Assembly (NCBI RefSeq): GCF_028372415.1
Contig: NC_092872.1
Coordinates: 264,145,008-264,209,007 of the forward strand
Reading direction: 5' to 3'
Source of the DNA: Notamacropus eugenii
Lineage: Eukaryota; Chordata; Mammalia; Diprotodontia; Macropodidae
Length of the DNA: 64,000 bases
Shown: piece by piece, positions 22,466 to 34,889 of the stretch
Numbering within the stretch: the stretch's first letter is position 1
Layout of the letters: every line of letters starts with the position of its first letter
Notes under the pieces: model-generated
What the model was told of the DNA's origin: nothing
Seen by the model: only the letters and a program-made list of their open reading frames with translations
Database searches by the model: none
Position numbers and translations under genes: made by a program

Positions 22466-25309
22466 GAAGAAAAGAATTTAATTATAGAAAGTTACCATGG
22501 TGGCAGGAAAGATCAAAACAAACTCAGAAGAGGACAATGAAGTGAAAACATTACATGCAAAGCTTCAGAGAAAAATGTGCAATGATAACAGGCCCAAAAA
22601 GAATTCCCGAAATACCTTAAAAAACAAATGAGAAGTAGACAAAAATTTAAGAAGATAAATAAGAATGATACAAGAAAACCGTGAAAAGAGAGTTAACAGT
22701 TGGATAAAAGAGACAAAAAAGAATACTAAAGAAAATAGCAACATAAAGAACAGAATTGGTCAAGTACTGAGGGAAACACAAAAATTCACTGAAGAAGAAT
22801 ATAACTGCTTAAATTGCAGATTAAGATAAACTGGGAAAAAAATTAGATACAAAAGTTTACTGAAAAAAAACAATTACTAAAATTGGTCACGTCAAAGGTA
22901 ATGACTCCATGAGACATAAAAAATAAAACAATGAAAAGTTAAAAGAATACAAAAAAAAAAAAAGAATGAGCAGATTATTTCAGGAAAAACAAAACAAAAC
23001 ATTGACCTGGAAAATAAGTAAAGGTGAGAGAATTTAAGAATCATTGGCCTATCTGGAAGCAATGATAAAAAAAAAAATCCTAGACATCATCTTTCAAGAA
23101 ATGTTCAAGAAAAATTATCCTGATATCCTAAAACTTGAGAGCAAAATAGAAAATGAAATAATCCATCAATCACTGGGTGAAAAAAAAACAAACAAACACT
23201 AAATTGAAAACTTGAAGGAATAGTATAGTTCAGTTTGAGAGGCCTCAGCTCAAGGAGAAGATAGTGCTAACAACCAGAGAGAAATTACTCAAATATCATG
23301 AAGCCACAATCAATATAACATAAAATTTAGCAGCTTCTGCATTAAAAGATTTGATATTTTGCAATACAATATTGGGAAAGTCTAAAATACTAAGACTATA
23401 AACCAAGAATAGCATACTAAGAACAAATAAGTATACTCTATCTGCAGGATAAAAGACATTTAAAGAAACGAAAGACTTAAAATCATCCTTGATGAAATTG
23501 ACAGATGAATGGAATATTTGACTTTAAGATACAAGACTCAAGAAAAGCACAGTAACGTAAATAATAAAGAAAAATCAGAAGAGTTTCACTAAAGGTAAAC
23601 TGTTTACGTCCCTATAAAGGAAGATGATACTTGTAACTCCTAAGAAATTTCTCAGTATTAGGGTAATTAGAAGGAGTATTCATGAAAAGAGGGCATAGGG
23701 ATAAGTTGATTATAATGGGATAATATAAAAAAAGTAAAGAGTGAGAAAGAGGGATGCACTGCAAGAAGAAGGAAGGGAGAGGTACCCTAGGGTAATTTGT
23801 CTCATTTCAAAGAAGCACAAAAGAAAGTATTTTACAGTGGAGAAGATTGGGGTTGGGTGATGCGCGTTGCTTGTAGCTTACTCTCATCTGAATTGGCTCA
23901 AAGAAGGAATACCATTCACATGAAGTTAAATATAGAAATCAATCTCAACTTACAGATAAGTAAGAGGGAATATGGATGGGGGGGGGCAGATGGGATGCAG
24001 TGGTAAAAGGAAAACAGAATTTTGATGAGGGATAGGGTAAAAGGAGAGAAAGAGAGAGAGGGAGGGAGGGAGAGAGAGAGAGAGAAGAATAAATAGGGGG
24101 GGAACAGTTTGCAAAGAAATAAATAGAAATCATAAGTGTGAATGGGTATAGTCACCCATAAAATGGAAGCAGACAGCAAAGAAAATTTTTAAAAAACTAC
24201 AATATGATAATATGTTGTTTAAAAGAAACATATTTTAAACAGAGAGACACATACTATGTACAGCAAAACACTATTATGTTTTAGTTGAATTTTAAAAATA
24301 CAAAGATAATAATCATAATTTCACATGAAGTAAACACACAATAAACTTAATCAAAAGAGATCTGCAGTGGAAAATATTTTTGTTAAAAAACAAAAACATA
24401 GACATTGAAATCATATCAATATCAAACATATGCACCCAATGACATAGCATTTTAAATTCTCTTTTTTTATTTTTATTTTTTTTCCTGTGGTCAATTTTTA
24501 AATTTATTTATTTATTTTAAGTTTTCAACATTCATTTCCACAAAATTTTGAGTTCCAAATTTTCTTCCCATCTCTCCCCTCCCCCACCCCAAAATGCTGA
24601 GCATTCTAATTACCCCTACCACCAACCTGGCCTCCCCTCTAACATCCCTCCCTTCCCTTATCCCCATCTTCTCTCTTGTCGTGTAGGGTAAGATAAATTT
24701 CTATACCCATTACCTGTATTTATTCTTTCCCAGTTGTATGCAAGAAAAATACTCAATAGTTGTTCCTAAAACTTTGAGTTCCAACTTCTCTTCCTTCCTC
24801 CCTCCCCACCCTTCCTCACTGAGAAGGCAAGCAATTCAATATAGGTTATATAAGTGTAGATTTGCAAATGACTTCCATAGTAGTCATGTTGTGTAAGACT
24901 AACTATATTTCCCTCCATCCTATTCTGCCCCTCATATCTTCTGTTCTCTCTTTTGACCTTGTCTCTCCCCAAGGGTGCTGACTTCTAAATGCTCCCTCTT
25001 CCCATTGCTCTGCCTTCATCATCTCCCTACCCTGCTTATCCCTTTCTCCCCCACTTTTCCTGTATTGTAAGATAGGTTTTCATACCAAATTGAGTGTGCA
25101 TTTTATTCCTTCCTTGAGTCAAATGTGATGAGAGTAAGCTTCACTTTTTCCTTCTCACCTCTCCCCTTTTTCCCTCCATTGAAAAGTCCTTTCTTTTTCT
25201 CTTTTATGAGAGATAATTTACCCCATTGCATTTCTCCCTTTCTCTTCCCATTATATTCCTCTCTCGCCCCTTAATTTTTTTTTTAGATGTGATCCCTTAC
25301 TTTTCAATT

Positions 25310-25387
25310 CACCCTGTTCTGTCTCTGTCTCTCTCTGTCTCTGTTTCTCTCTGTTTCTGTCTCTGTCTGTCTGTCTGTCTCTCTCTC

Positions 25388-25441
<54 letters not shown>
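25310..25441. repeat. (TCTG)n/(TC)n and (TG)n microsatellite inside HAL1
   Basis: TCTG/TCTC units at about 25318-25390, followed by pure TG at about 25396-25441. The HAL1 copy at 31279-34029 carries a shorter TG run (32083-32127) at the equivalent place, so the repeat was seeded by the element itself. Confidence 0.93.
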
Positions 25442-25442
<1 letters not shown>

Positions 25443-25589
25443 TATAATCCCACCAACTACCTAGGTACTGAAAAAAGTTTCAAGAGTTACAAATATTGTC
25501 TTTCCATGTAAGAATGTAAACAGTTCAACTTTAGTAAGTGCCTTATTATTTCTCTTTCCAGTTTACCTTCTCATGCTTCTCTTGATTCT

Positions 25590-26900
25590 TGTGTCTGAAA
25601 GTGAAATTTTCTTTTTAGCTCTGGTCTTTTCTTCAAGAATGTTTGAAAGTCCTCTATTTCATTGAAACACCATTTTTTCCCCTAAAGTATTATACTCAGT
25701 TTTGCTGGGTAGGTGATTTTTGGTTTCAGTCCTATTTCCTTTGACTTCTGGAATATCATATTCCAGGTCCTACAGTCCCTTAATGTAGAAGCTGCTAGAT
25801 CTTGTGTTATCCTGATTGTATTTCCACAATACTCAAATTGTTTCTTTCTAGTTGCTTGCAATATTTTCTCCTTGATCTGGTAACTCTGGTATTTGGCTAC
25901 AATATTCCTAGGAATTTTTCTTTTTGAATCTCTTTCAGGAGGTGATCGATGGATTCTTTCAATATTTATTTTGCCCTCTGCTTCTAGAATATCAGAGCAG
26001 TTTTCCTTGATAATTTCATGAAATGTGATTTCTAGGCCCTTTTTTTGGTCATGGCTTTCAAGTAGTCCCACAATTTTTAAATCATCTCTCCTGGATCTAT
26101 TTTCCAGGTCAGTTATTTGTCCAATGAGATATTTCATATTATCTTCCATTTCTTCATTCTTTGGTTTTGTTTTGTGATTTCTTGGTTTCTCATAAAGTCA
26201 TTGGCCTCCATCTGTTTCATCCTAATTTTTAAAGAACAATTTTTTCAGTGAGCTTTTGAACCTCTTTTTTCCATTTGGGTAATTCTGCTTTTTGAATTGG
26301 CTTTTTGAATCTCTTTTGCCAATTGAGTTGGCCTACTTTTCAAGGCATTATTTTCTTCAGCAGTTTTTTGGATCTTCTTTAGTAAGTTGTTGAATCACTT
26401 TTCATGATTTTCTTGCATCTCTCTCATTTCTCTTCCCACTTTTTCCTCCACCTCTCTTTCTTGATTTTCAAAGTCCTTTTGGAGCTCTTCCATAGCCTGA
26501 GACCATTGAATATTTATTTTAGATGTTTGGGATACAGAAGTCTTGACTTTTATGTCTTTCTCTGATGGTAAACATTGTTCTTACTCATCTAAAAGAATGG
26601 GAGAAGATATCTGTTCACCAAGAAAGTAACCTTTTATAGTCTTATTTTTTCCCTTTCTTGGGCATTTTCACAACCAGCTGCTTGAATTTTGGGTCCTTTG
26701 TCAAGAGTAAGGTATACAGTGGGAATCAGTTTCTCCAAGGTGGCACAATCAAGCACATACACTGGTCTGGGAGCAACAAGCAACTTTTGTGCCCAGAATC
26801 TGGGAGTAGTAGTTACCTCTCCAAAACCACCTGGCCTCCAGTTCCACCAAGCCATCACTGAAGGCTGAGATTCAGATAAGCTACTCAATTCCCCCTGGAG
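25590..26900 (-). pseudogene. HAL1 ORF1 (broken)
   Basis: The C-terminal half is an open frame at 25682-26149 (155 codons). It covers the end of the coiled coil, the RNA-recognition motif (LENRSRRDDLKIVGL) and the C-terminal domain (RITQDLAASTLRD). Upstream, the coiled-coil part (about 26150-26520, with repeats such as KALKSRPTQLAKEIQK-like text) is broken by frameshifts. Downstream, the final stretch is cut by a stop near 25682, although the homologous tail persists to about 25590. The protein is a trimeric RNA chaperone in functional L1. This copy could not make it. Confidence 0.82.
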
Positions 26901-27649
26901 CATTAGTTGGGGGCAAGGCGGCAACACACTCCTGAGGTATGAATCAGTTGCTGAGTTTCCTCAGGAGCTTTACAATTCAACAATGGATGCAGGCTACTGT
27001 GGGAGCTGCTACGGGAGCTGCTGCTGCTGCTCAATGTGGCCTCTGCTGCTACCACCTGAGGCTGGAGCTATGGGAAGACCCTGTTCCCTTCTTGACCAGC
27101 TGAAAAAAATCCTCTCACTGACCTTTGGCACCTGTGGGTTAAGAGATCTGCAAACTGCTGTTACTTCCACTGGGGATTCAGTCCCTGAGGCCTGCTCATG
27201 TCCTCCTCCTAGCCCTGTGCCTTGGGGCCAAGGCTGAGCTGGGCTCTGCTCTGTGACCAGTGCGACAGGCCTTTCCTGTAGGCCATAAATCTCCTCCACT
27301 CTGTTGTTCTGTGGCTTCTGCTGCTCTAGAATTTGTCGAGTCTTTCTTTACAGATATTTTATGGGCTGTAGGGGAAGAGCTAGTGTATGTGTCTTTCTAC
27401 TGTGCTATCTTGGCAGCATTTCAAATTCTTAAAGCTAAATGAGGTAAAAGAGGAAATAGAAAGTAAAACTGTGCTAGTGGAGGACCTCAACTTTCCTGTC
27501 CAAGAGGCAGAAACAAGAAATCAGTTAAGATAAATAAAATTTCAGAAAAATTATAAATGATAGACTTCTACAAAAATTGAACAGGAAGAGAAACAAATAT
27601 ACTTTTTTTTTTTTCCTTAGCAGTTCATGGCACCTACACAAAATCACAC

Positions 27650-27920
27650 AAATATGATGAAACTTACTATCCATTTCTGGAGAAAGACCTGATATTGTTT
27701 GAATACAGAATGAAGCATGCTAATTTTACCTTCTTTCTTTCATTTTTTTTTCTTTTATTCACATCCTGATATACAAAATGACTAATATGGAAATGTTTTA
27801 CATAACTACATATGTATAACCTATATCTGTTTGCTTACCATCTCAGAGAGTGGGATACTGGAGGGCAGGTACAGAGAAAAAGAATTAAGAACTCAAAACA
27901 TTAAATACAAATGTTAAAAA
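27650..27920 (+). mobile_element. Short L1 3'-UTR insertion within L1 ORF2
   Basis: ORF2 text 'cagttcatggcacctacacaaaa' is followed by an L1 3' end: 'atccatttctggagaaagac', 'aaaatgactaatatggaaatg', 'tataacctatatctgtttgc' and an A-rich tail. ORF2 then resumes with 'ataaaaacctcacaagcaaag'. A few ORF2 bases normally found between the two flanks are missing, so the insertion deleted a little target. Confidence 0.65.
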
Positions 27921-29965
27921 AATAAAAACCTCACAAGCAAAGAAAGAAAATCAGAAATATTAAATGATACGTTTTCAGATCACAATAAAATAAAAATTAA
28001 ATGCAATAAAACATACATTCAATGAAGGGCTGTGGAAGATTGTAATTACTTGGTAACTAAATAATCTAATCCAAAAGTATGAATAAATCAAAGAACAAAT
28101 CATAGAAACAATCAATAATTTCACTGAAGAGAACAACAACAACAAGTTGATATACAAAGATTTAGGATATGCAGCCAAAGCACTCCTTAGGGGAAAATTA
28201 ATGTCTTTAAAACTTGTTTCAATAAAATAGCAAAAAAAAGCTAGAGAAAGAACAAATTAAAAATATCCAATTAAATGCCAAATTAGAAATCCTAAAAAAT
28301 TAAAGAGGAGATTAATAAAATTGGCAGCAAAAAAAATCACACTAGTAAAACTAGGAGCTGATTTTATGAAAAACAAAACAGGTAAACAATTAATCAATTT
28401 AAAAAAAAAAAAGAAAAAGACAAATTACCTGTATCAAAAACCAAAATGGTGACTTCTCCAATGATGAAGACTAAATTAAAGAAATTATTGAATTCATTTT
28501 CCCAATTATATGTCAATAAATCTAACAATTTAAGTGAAATGAATGAATATTTACAAAAACATTAATTGCCCAGATTAGCAAAAAAGAAAATGGAGTATTT
28601 AAATAACTCCATCTTAGAAAAAGAAATTTAAAACGTCTTCTATTAGCTTCCTAAGAAAAATTCCCTTGAATAGACAAAAATCAGTAATGAATTCTATGAA
28701 ACATTTGAAGCTCAATTAATTGCAGGACTATATAAACTATTTGAAAAATAGCCAAAGAAGGAATGCCATAAAATTATTTTTGTAACATAAATATGGTGCT
28801 GATAGCTAAACCAGGAAGAGCAAAGACAGAGGAAGAAAACTATAGACCAAATAATCATTTTTAAATGAAAATATCATCAAGACAATTGCAGTAATATGTC
28901 CCAAAAATCATACAGCAAGACCAGTGAGATAATGTTGGTTCAATATTAAGGAGAAAAAAGAACTATCAGAATAATTGATCAAATAAAATACCAAGAAAAA
29001 AACACCTAAGATTTTCTCAATAAATGCAGAAAAAGCCTTTTAATAAAATACAACTCTCATTACTATTAAAGCATTAGAAAACATAGGAATAGATGGAAGC
29101 ATTCCTTAAAATAATTAGTAGCATGTATTGAAAATCATCAGTAAACATTATCTATAATGACTATAAACTATTCCAATAAGATCAGCAAGGAAGCAAAGAT
29201 GCCCATTATCACCTCTATTATTCAATATTATACTAGAAATGCTGGCTACAGCAATATAGAAGGAAAGAGAAATTAAAGAAAGTAGGAAATACAGTAAGAA
29301 AATAAAACTATCACTCTTTGCAAATGATATGATAGTATATATACAGAATCATAGAGAATCAATTTAAAAAGCAGTTGAAATAATTAAGAACGTCAGTAGA
29401 ATTACAAAATACAAAATAAAATCATATAAATCATTAGGATTTCTCTATATTACCTACAACACATAAAACGAACAGATAAAAAGCGAAACTGCATTTAAAA
29501 CAAACTTTATATTAAAAAATATTTAATATTCTATATACCAAGACAAACTTAGGAAATATTACAAATGTTAAACACATTTACACAATTACAAAACAATGTT
29601 CATACAAGTAAAATCAGATCTAAACACTTAAGGAAATATTATCTGCATATGTGCAAGCCAAGCTAATATAATAAGAATGACAATGCTAAGTTAATTTACT
29701 TATTCAGTGCCATATCATTTAAACTACCAAAGAATTGTCTTAGAGAGCTAGAAAACAATAGAATTTTCTTATAGAGCTAGAAAAAAATAAAACTCACCGG
29801 GAAGAACAACAGGTCAAGATTATTAAGGTGATCAAGAAAAAGAAATGTGAAACAAGGTGGCCTAGGTTTACTAGATCTCAAACTGTATTACAAAGTGAAA
29901 ATCATCGGAACAATCTGGTACTGGCTAAGAAATAGAATGGTAAAAAATATCAGTTGAAGGAGAGT

Positions 29966-31263
29966 GATTGGAAATGAATTTTTACTGCTAAAAACTGCCA
30001 TTACATATAATTTTTATTTACATGTATATAAGTGATTATACATACGTATATAATATATATGTGCATATGTATAGATAGATAGATAGATAGATTTATTACT
30101 CAAATAAAACAAAAAAGAACAACAAATTTGATAAGAAAACAAAATTCATATTCATTTACTTACAAGAAACAAGCTTAGCCATGCAGAAAAAAAAAATAGG
30201 ATCTAGAAAAATCTGCCAAATAAATCCAGAAAAGCATGTGATAAACAAGGAAAAATGGTAATAAGTAGGAGGAAAAAGATTAAAATACTAGTGTCTTTTT
30301 TTATTGTGAAGATTTTCAGCAAGTTCCTATTGGTATAGTATATGTCTATTCCACAACCAGCCTGGTTCACAAAGCCTTATTACTGGTTGGCTCTAGGCTT
30401 ATTTTTGTTTGTTTGTTTTGTTTTGCTACAGCAACATCCACTTGCCAAATTGTTTGGAAGCTATAAACTATGTTGATGGAATGAACTACCCTGACAAAAT
30501 CAAAAATCATTTAACTTAGCTCTGGGATTGTACCTTCTATAGGCAAATAGTTGCATTTTCATTTCAAGGAAAGGTAGTAAATAGAGTTCATACGTATTCC
30601 ATCCTATTTGGTTGCTAACATTTTGTGATGAGTTCTCTTCTACTTCTCTAACCAGCCTTTATCAGTCTTTTTACTCCTGTTTTCTAGTATTTCTGTGGGT
30701 GCTGGGGCTTATAACCTGTGACTGACAATGGTATCAAGGTTCTAAAAGTCATCCTCATTATTCAGTTTTCTTTATGCCAAGTCAACAGCATTTCTGGAAA
30801 ATGAACTCACATCTTCAGATTGTTAAAGGGTGTTGTAAATCTATTTGTATCTCAAGATGATGCAGCTCGATGTTGGAAAATAAGTTTCCCTGGTCTGATA
30901 CCATACCTCCAGAATTCAAGTTATCTTCAGTTCTCTGCAACACTAGTTAACTCACACACTAAGTAATGGCAGATAGTGTAAGAGAAGCTTCTCTCTTTCA
31001 CTTAATCTTAAAAAAGTCTCATTTATGATAAACTAACGATGCATAGTGTTCAAACTCAGAAAATTATAGATTGGTGCTCTTAAGTCATTGTTTGTCCAAT
31101 AAAGAGGTGATGGAATTAGAAGTTGTGATGCTTGACACTAGAGTTGGAGTCTTTGAGACCCAATATCTTTCCAGAATTAAGAAGTATATAATTCTGCACA
31201 GGTGGCTACTGTCTGAAAACTACAAAGCTTCTATCCTTGACAAAGTGGTCTAATGTGTACCAC
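29966..31263. other. Unassigned DNA between L1 and HAL1
   Basis: Contains TATG/TATA text at about 30020-30065 and a short AGAT repeat (30072-30092). The segment 30300-31260 is less AT-biased, shows no repeat I recognise, and has only short frames. Confidence 0.4.
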
Positions 31264-34044
31264 TTTAGATAAATTTCTTTTTTTTTCTAAATTTTATATT
31301 TAATTTTTAACATTCATTTTCACAAAATTTTTGGTTCCATATTTTCTCCCCTTTTGTCCCCTCCCCCCACCCCAAAACACCAAGCATTCTAATTGTCCCT
31401 ATCACCAATCTGCTCTCTCTTCTATCATCCCTCTCTGCCCTTGTCTCCATCTTTCCCTTTACCTGTATTTCTTATTTCCTACTGGCAAGAACAGTACTTG
31501 ACAGTTGTTCCTATAACTTTGAGTTCCAACTTTTCTTCCTCCCTCCCTCCCCACCCCTTCTCTTTGGAAGGCAAGCAATTAAATATAGGCCAAATCTGTG
31601 TAGTTTTGCAAATGACTTCCATAATAGTCGTGTTGTATAAGACTAACTATATTTCCCTCCATCCTATCCTGTCCCCCATTACTTCTATTCTCTCTTTGAT
31701 CCTGTCCCTCCCCATGAGTGTCCAACTCAAATTGTTCTGTCCTCCCCATGCCCTCCCTTCCCTCATCCCCCCCACCCTGTTTATCCCCTTATTCCCCACT
31801 TTCCTGTATTGTAGGATAGGTTTTCATACTAAAATGAGTGTGCATCTTATTCCTTCCTTGAGTCAAATGTGATGAGAGTAAACTTCTTGTTTTTCTCTCA
31901 CCTCCCCTCTTTTTCCCTCCAGTAAAAAGTCTTTTGCTTGCCTCTTTTATGAGAGATAATTTGCCCCATTCCATTTCTCCCTGTATCCTCCCAATATATT
32001 TCTCTCTCACTGCTTGATTTCATTTTTTAAAGATATGATCCGATCCTCTTCAATTCACTCTGTGCACTCTGTCTCTATGTGTGTGTGCATTTGCGTGTGC
32101 ATATGTGTGTGTGTGTGTCTGTGTGTAATTCCACCCAGTACCCAGATACTGAAAAGTTTCAAGAGTTACAAATATTGTCTTTCCATGTAGGAATGTAAAC
32201 AGTTCAACTTTAGTAAGTCCCTTATGACTTCTCTTTGCTGTTTACCTTTTCATGCTTCTCTTCATTCTTGTGTTTGAAAGTCAAATTTTCTTTTCAGCTC
32301 TGGTCTTTTCATCAAGAATTCTTGAAAGTCCTCTATTTCATTGAAAAACCATTTTTTTTCTCCTGAAGTATTGTACTCGGTTTTGCTGGGTAGGTGATTT
32401 TTGGTTTTAGTCCTAGTTCCTTTGACTTCTGGAATATCCTGTTCCACACCCTTCGATCTCTTAATGTAGAAGCTGCTAGATCTTGTGTTATCCTGATTGT
32501 ATTTCCACAATACTTGAATTGTTTCTTTCTAGTTGCTTGCAATATTTTCTCCTTGACCTGGGAACTCTGGAATTTGGCCACAATGTTCCTAGGAGTTTCT
32601 CTTTTTGGATCTCTTTCAGGCAGTGATCCGTGGATTCCTTGAATACTTATTTTGCTCTCTGGTTCTAGAATCTCAGGGCAGTTTTCCTTGATAATTTCAT
32701 GAAAGATGATGTCTAGGCTTTTTTTTTTTATCATGGCTTTCAGGTAGGCCCATAATTTTTAAATTGTCTCTCCTGGATCTATTTTCCAGGTCAGTTGTTT
32801 TCCCAATGAGATATTTCACATTATCTTCCATTTTTTCAATCTTTTGGTTTTGTTTTGTGATTTCTTGGTTTCTCATAAAGTCATTAGCCTCCATCTGTTC
32901 CATTCTAATTTTGAAAGAACTATTTTCTTCAGTGAGCTTTTGAATCTCCTTTTCCATTTGGCTAATTCTGCTTTTGAAAGCATTCTTCTCCTCATTGTCT
33001 TTTTGAACCTCTTTTGCCAATTGAGTTAGCCTATATTTCAAGGTGTTATTTTCTTCAGCATTTTTTTGGGTCTCCTTTAGCAGGGTGTTTACTTGTTTTT
33101 CATGCTTTGCTTGCATGTCTCTCATTTGTCTTCCCAGTTTTTCCTCCACCTCTCTAACTTGATTTTCAAAACCTTTTTTGAGCTCTTCCATGGCCTGAGC
33201 CCATTGAGTGGGCTGGGATACAGAAGCCTTGACTTTTGTGTCTTTCCCTGATGGTAAGCATTGTTCTTCCCCATCAGAAAGGAAGGGAGGAAATACCTGT
33301 TCACCAAGAAAGTAACCTTCTATAGTCTTATTTTGTTTTCCCTTTTCTGGGCATTTTCCCAGCCAGTGACTTGACTTGTGAGTATTCTCTTCACACCACC
33401 TTTGCCTCCAGATCCTCCCTACCAGTGATTGGGGTCTGAGATTCAAATGCTGTTTCCTAGCCTCAGGGCTTTGGGCAGGGGCGGGGTTGCTATTCACTGT
33501 GAGATTAAGTTCAGGTGCTCAGGTGGGGACAGGGCCACCTCTTGGGCTCAGTTCCCTCAGGGGGTTTATGCAAAGACCTTCAGCAATGAATCTGGGCTCC
33601 TGCCTGCTTGGGGAGCCCTGGTCTGCTCCCGCCTCCACTGCTGCCTCCTGAGGGGCCCTGAGTTATGGGGGCACCACACTCCCCTCTTGGCAAGCCGAGG
33701 AGACCTTCTCATCAACCTTTGGGGCCCATGGGTGGAGGGACCCATGCTGCTGCTGGAGAGTCTGTCCCTGAAGCCTGCTCGGATCTGCTCCTCTTGGTGC
33801 TGTGTGGCCAAGGTAGGGCTGGGCTCGGCTCTGGGTCAGGGCACAAAGGACCTTTTGCGAGAGGTTTTCAGGCTCTCTGGAACAGAAATCTAGTCCGCTC
33901 CATTGTTCTGTGGCTTATGCTGCTCCAGAATTTGTTGGGAGTTCTTTTTTACAGATATTTTATGGGCTGTGGGTTCGGAGCTAGCGTATGTGTGTCTTTC
34001 TACTTCGCCATCTTGCCTCTGCCCCCCATTTTAGATTAATTTCT
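31264..34044 (-). mobile_element. Full-length HAL1 (half-L1), minus
   Basis: Target duplication TTTAGATAAATTTCT (31264-31278) / TTTAGATTAATTTCT (34030-34044), one mismatch. The body is 31279-34029 (2.75 kb). On the minus strand it begins GGCAAGATGGCGAAGTAG and has a 5' UTR of about 530 bp. ORF1 spans 33497 to 32262. A 980-bp 3' region follows, ending in the AACCAAAAATTTTGTG terminus and an A-rich tail. There is no ORF2. It is the best-preserved retroelement of the L1 lineage in the window. Confidence 0.92.
32262..33497 (-). pseudogene. HAL1 ORF1, near-intact, two homopolymer frameshifts
   Basis: The N-terminal 266 codons start at ATG 33497. They hold a variable N-terminus, then a long heptad coiled coil from about residue 100 to 225 (K/E/L-rich, e.g. 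QMEKEIQKLTEENSSFK), then the start of the RNA-recognition motif (LENRSRRDNLKIMGL). At the 11-T run 32719-32729 the frame shifts, and the RRM/C-terminal domain continues in the next frame (KIRI-type RNA-binding region, RITQDLAASTLRD). At the 8-T run 32352-32359 it shifts back, and the last 30 residues (FFNEIEDFQEFLMKRP) reach the stop at 32262. No in-frame nonsense codon was seen apart from these two slips. In L1 this protein coats element RNA; in HAL1 it is the only product. Confidence 0.85.
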
Positions 34045-34440
34045 AAACGGATCTTTTGCTACAACTGTGAAAAATCGTGTTTGGACTCTATTACCATATA
34101 CATATATGCATATACATATACATATATACACATATACATATATACATAAACATATATACATATATACACAGATATGTATATGCAATACATATATGCATAG
34201 ATATATCCATATACATATATACATAAATATATAGATAAAGATATACCTATATAACTACATCCAAATAAATATAGGTATTCATATCTATGTATCAATCTAT
34301 ATGGTCGAATCTAAATATAAAAATATTTATATATGTACATGTATGTATTTTCATCTATGTGCATGTCTATATACAAGCATAGGTATACAAACATATAAGT
34401 GTATGCGTGTGTGTTTGTGTATGTGTGTATCTATTTATTT
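34045..34440. repeat. TATA/CATATA-type degenerate microsatellite
   Basis: From about 34090 to 34440 the sequence alternates ATATACATAT-like units. It is highly degenerate and explains the tyrosine/isoleucine-rich frames on the minus strand. Confidence 0.88.
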
Positions 34441-34534
34441 ATTAATCTGAATAAACTTATAAAATCATGCTCTTGGCATATGGACATTCTTTATCATTAA
34501 ATTCATATTGTGCAAAGATCATATTGTAATATGT

Positions 34535-34775
34535 TTTTGATGAGTCATTTCAGTTTTGTCAGAATATTTGTGACCCTATTTGGGATTTTCTTAGCAAAAT
34601 ACTGGAGTGATTTGCCCTTTCCTTCTCTAGATCATTTTACAGATGTGGAAATTGAGGCAAATACGATTGTGACTATCCCAGAGTCACATAGCTAGTAAGT
34701 ATCTGTTCAAGTTTGAATTCAGTTCTTCCTCACTCTAGGATGGGAACTCTTTGCACTGTGCCTTCTTGCTGCCCA
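34535..34775 (-). mobile_element. CORE-SINE (Mar-1/Opo-1 type), minus, nearly full
   Basis: The longest copy in the window. It contains 'tgaccctatttgggattttcttagcaaaatactggagtgatttgcc', then 'attttacagatgtggaaattgagg', 'agagtcacatagctagtaagt' and 'ttgaattcagttcttcctcac', and ends 'tgtgccttcttgctgcc'. Confidence 0.88.
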
Positions 34776-34889
34776 AGGAAATATCTTTACACAATGACAT
34801 TTAGAGCATTCTTCTTATTGATTTCATTGTTTCAAGTCTATTCTTATTTCAATCCAAACTTCAAAAGAAAAGAAAAACTTCCAAGGCGA

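Larger units (their letters stand above)
24446..27429 (-). mobile_element. Full-length HAL1 (half-L1), minus, inside L1 ORF2
   Basis: Target duplication AGCATTTTAAATTCT (24446-24460) / AGCATTTCAAATTCT (27415-27429), one mismatch. The body is 24461-27414. On the minus strand it starts GCCAAGATAGCACAGTAG, an L1-type 5' UTR. It then has an ORF1 region and an inter-ORF-like 3' region ('GTTTACATTCTTACATGG'), and ends GGAACTCAAAATTTTGTGG plus an A/T-rich tail. No endonuclease or reverse transcriptase is encoded, and the length (2.95 kb) leaves no room for ORF2. The right flank resumes the interrupted L1 ORF2, so this element is younger than the L1. The family is established: HAL1 elements are L1 derivatives that keep only ORF1 and must borrow ORF2 protein. 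Confidence 0.9.
21021..29965 (+). mobile_element. Decayed L1 (plus) with nested insertions
   Basis: 5' end: 'gaagaggggcagagccaaaatgg', the marsupial L1 start. 5' UTR text is recognisable to about 21620. An eroded ORF1 spans about 22466-23500, and the inter-ORF region ('aaactgtttacgtccctataaagg') follows. ORF2 starts near 24126, resumes at 27430 after a HAL1 insertion, and runs to about 29965. In the reverse-transcriptase part, the segment near 29190-29250 corresponds to the …SPLLFNI… region, and the active-site box at about 29316-29342 reads FANDM instead of FADD. Many stops and indels are present. The C-terminal part of ORF2 and the 3' UTR are missing. Confidence 0.85.

Noticed and set aside
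31279..34029. Full L1 truncated at the 3' side
   Set aside because: It has the L1-type 3' terminus, an A-rich tail and flanking target duplication directly after the ORF1/3' region, so ORF2 was never part of it: HAL1 organisation.
33429..34039. Plus-strand frames of 124-154 codons over the HAL1 5' UTR
   Set aside because: They lie antisense to the GC-rich HAL1 5' UTR and lack any known domain.
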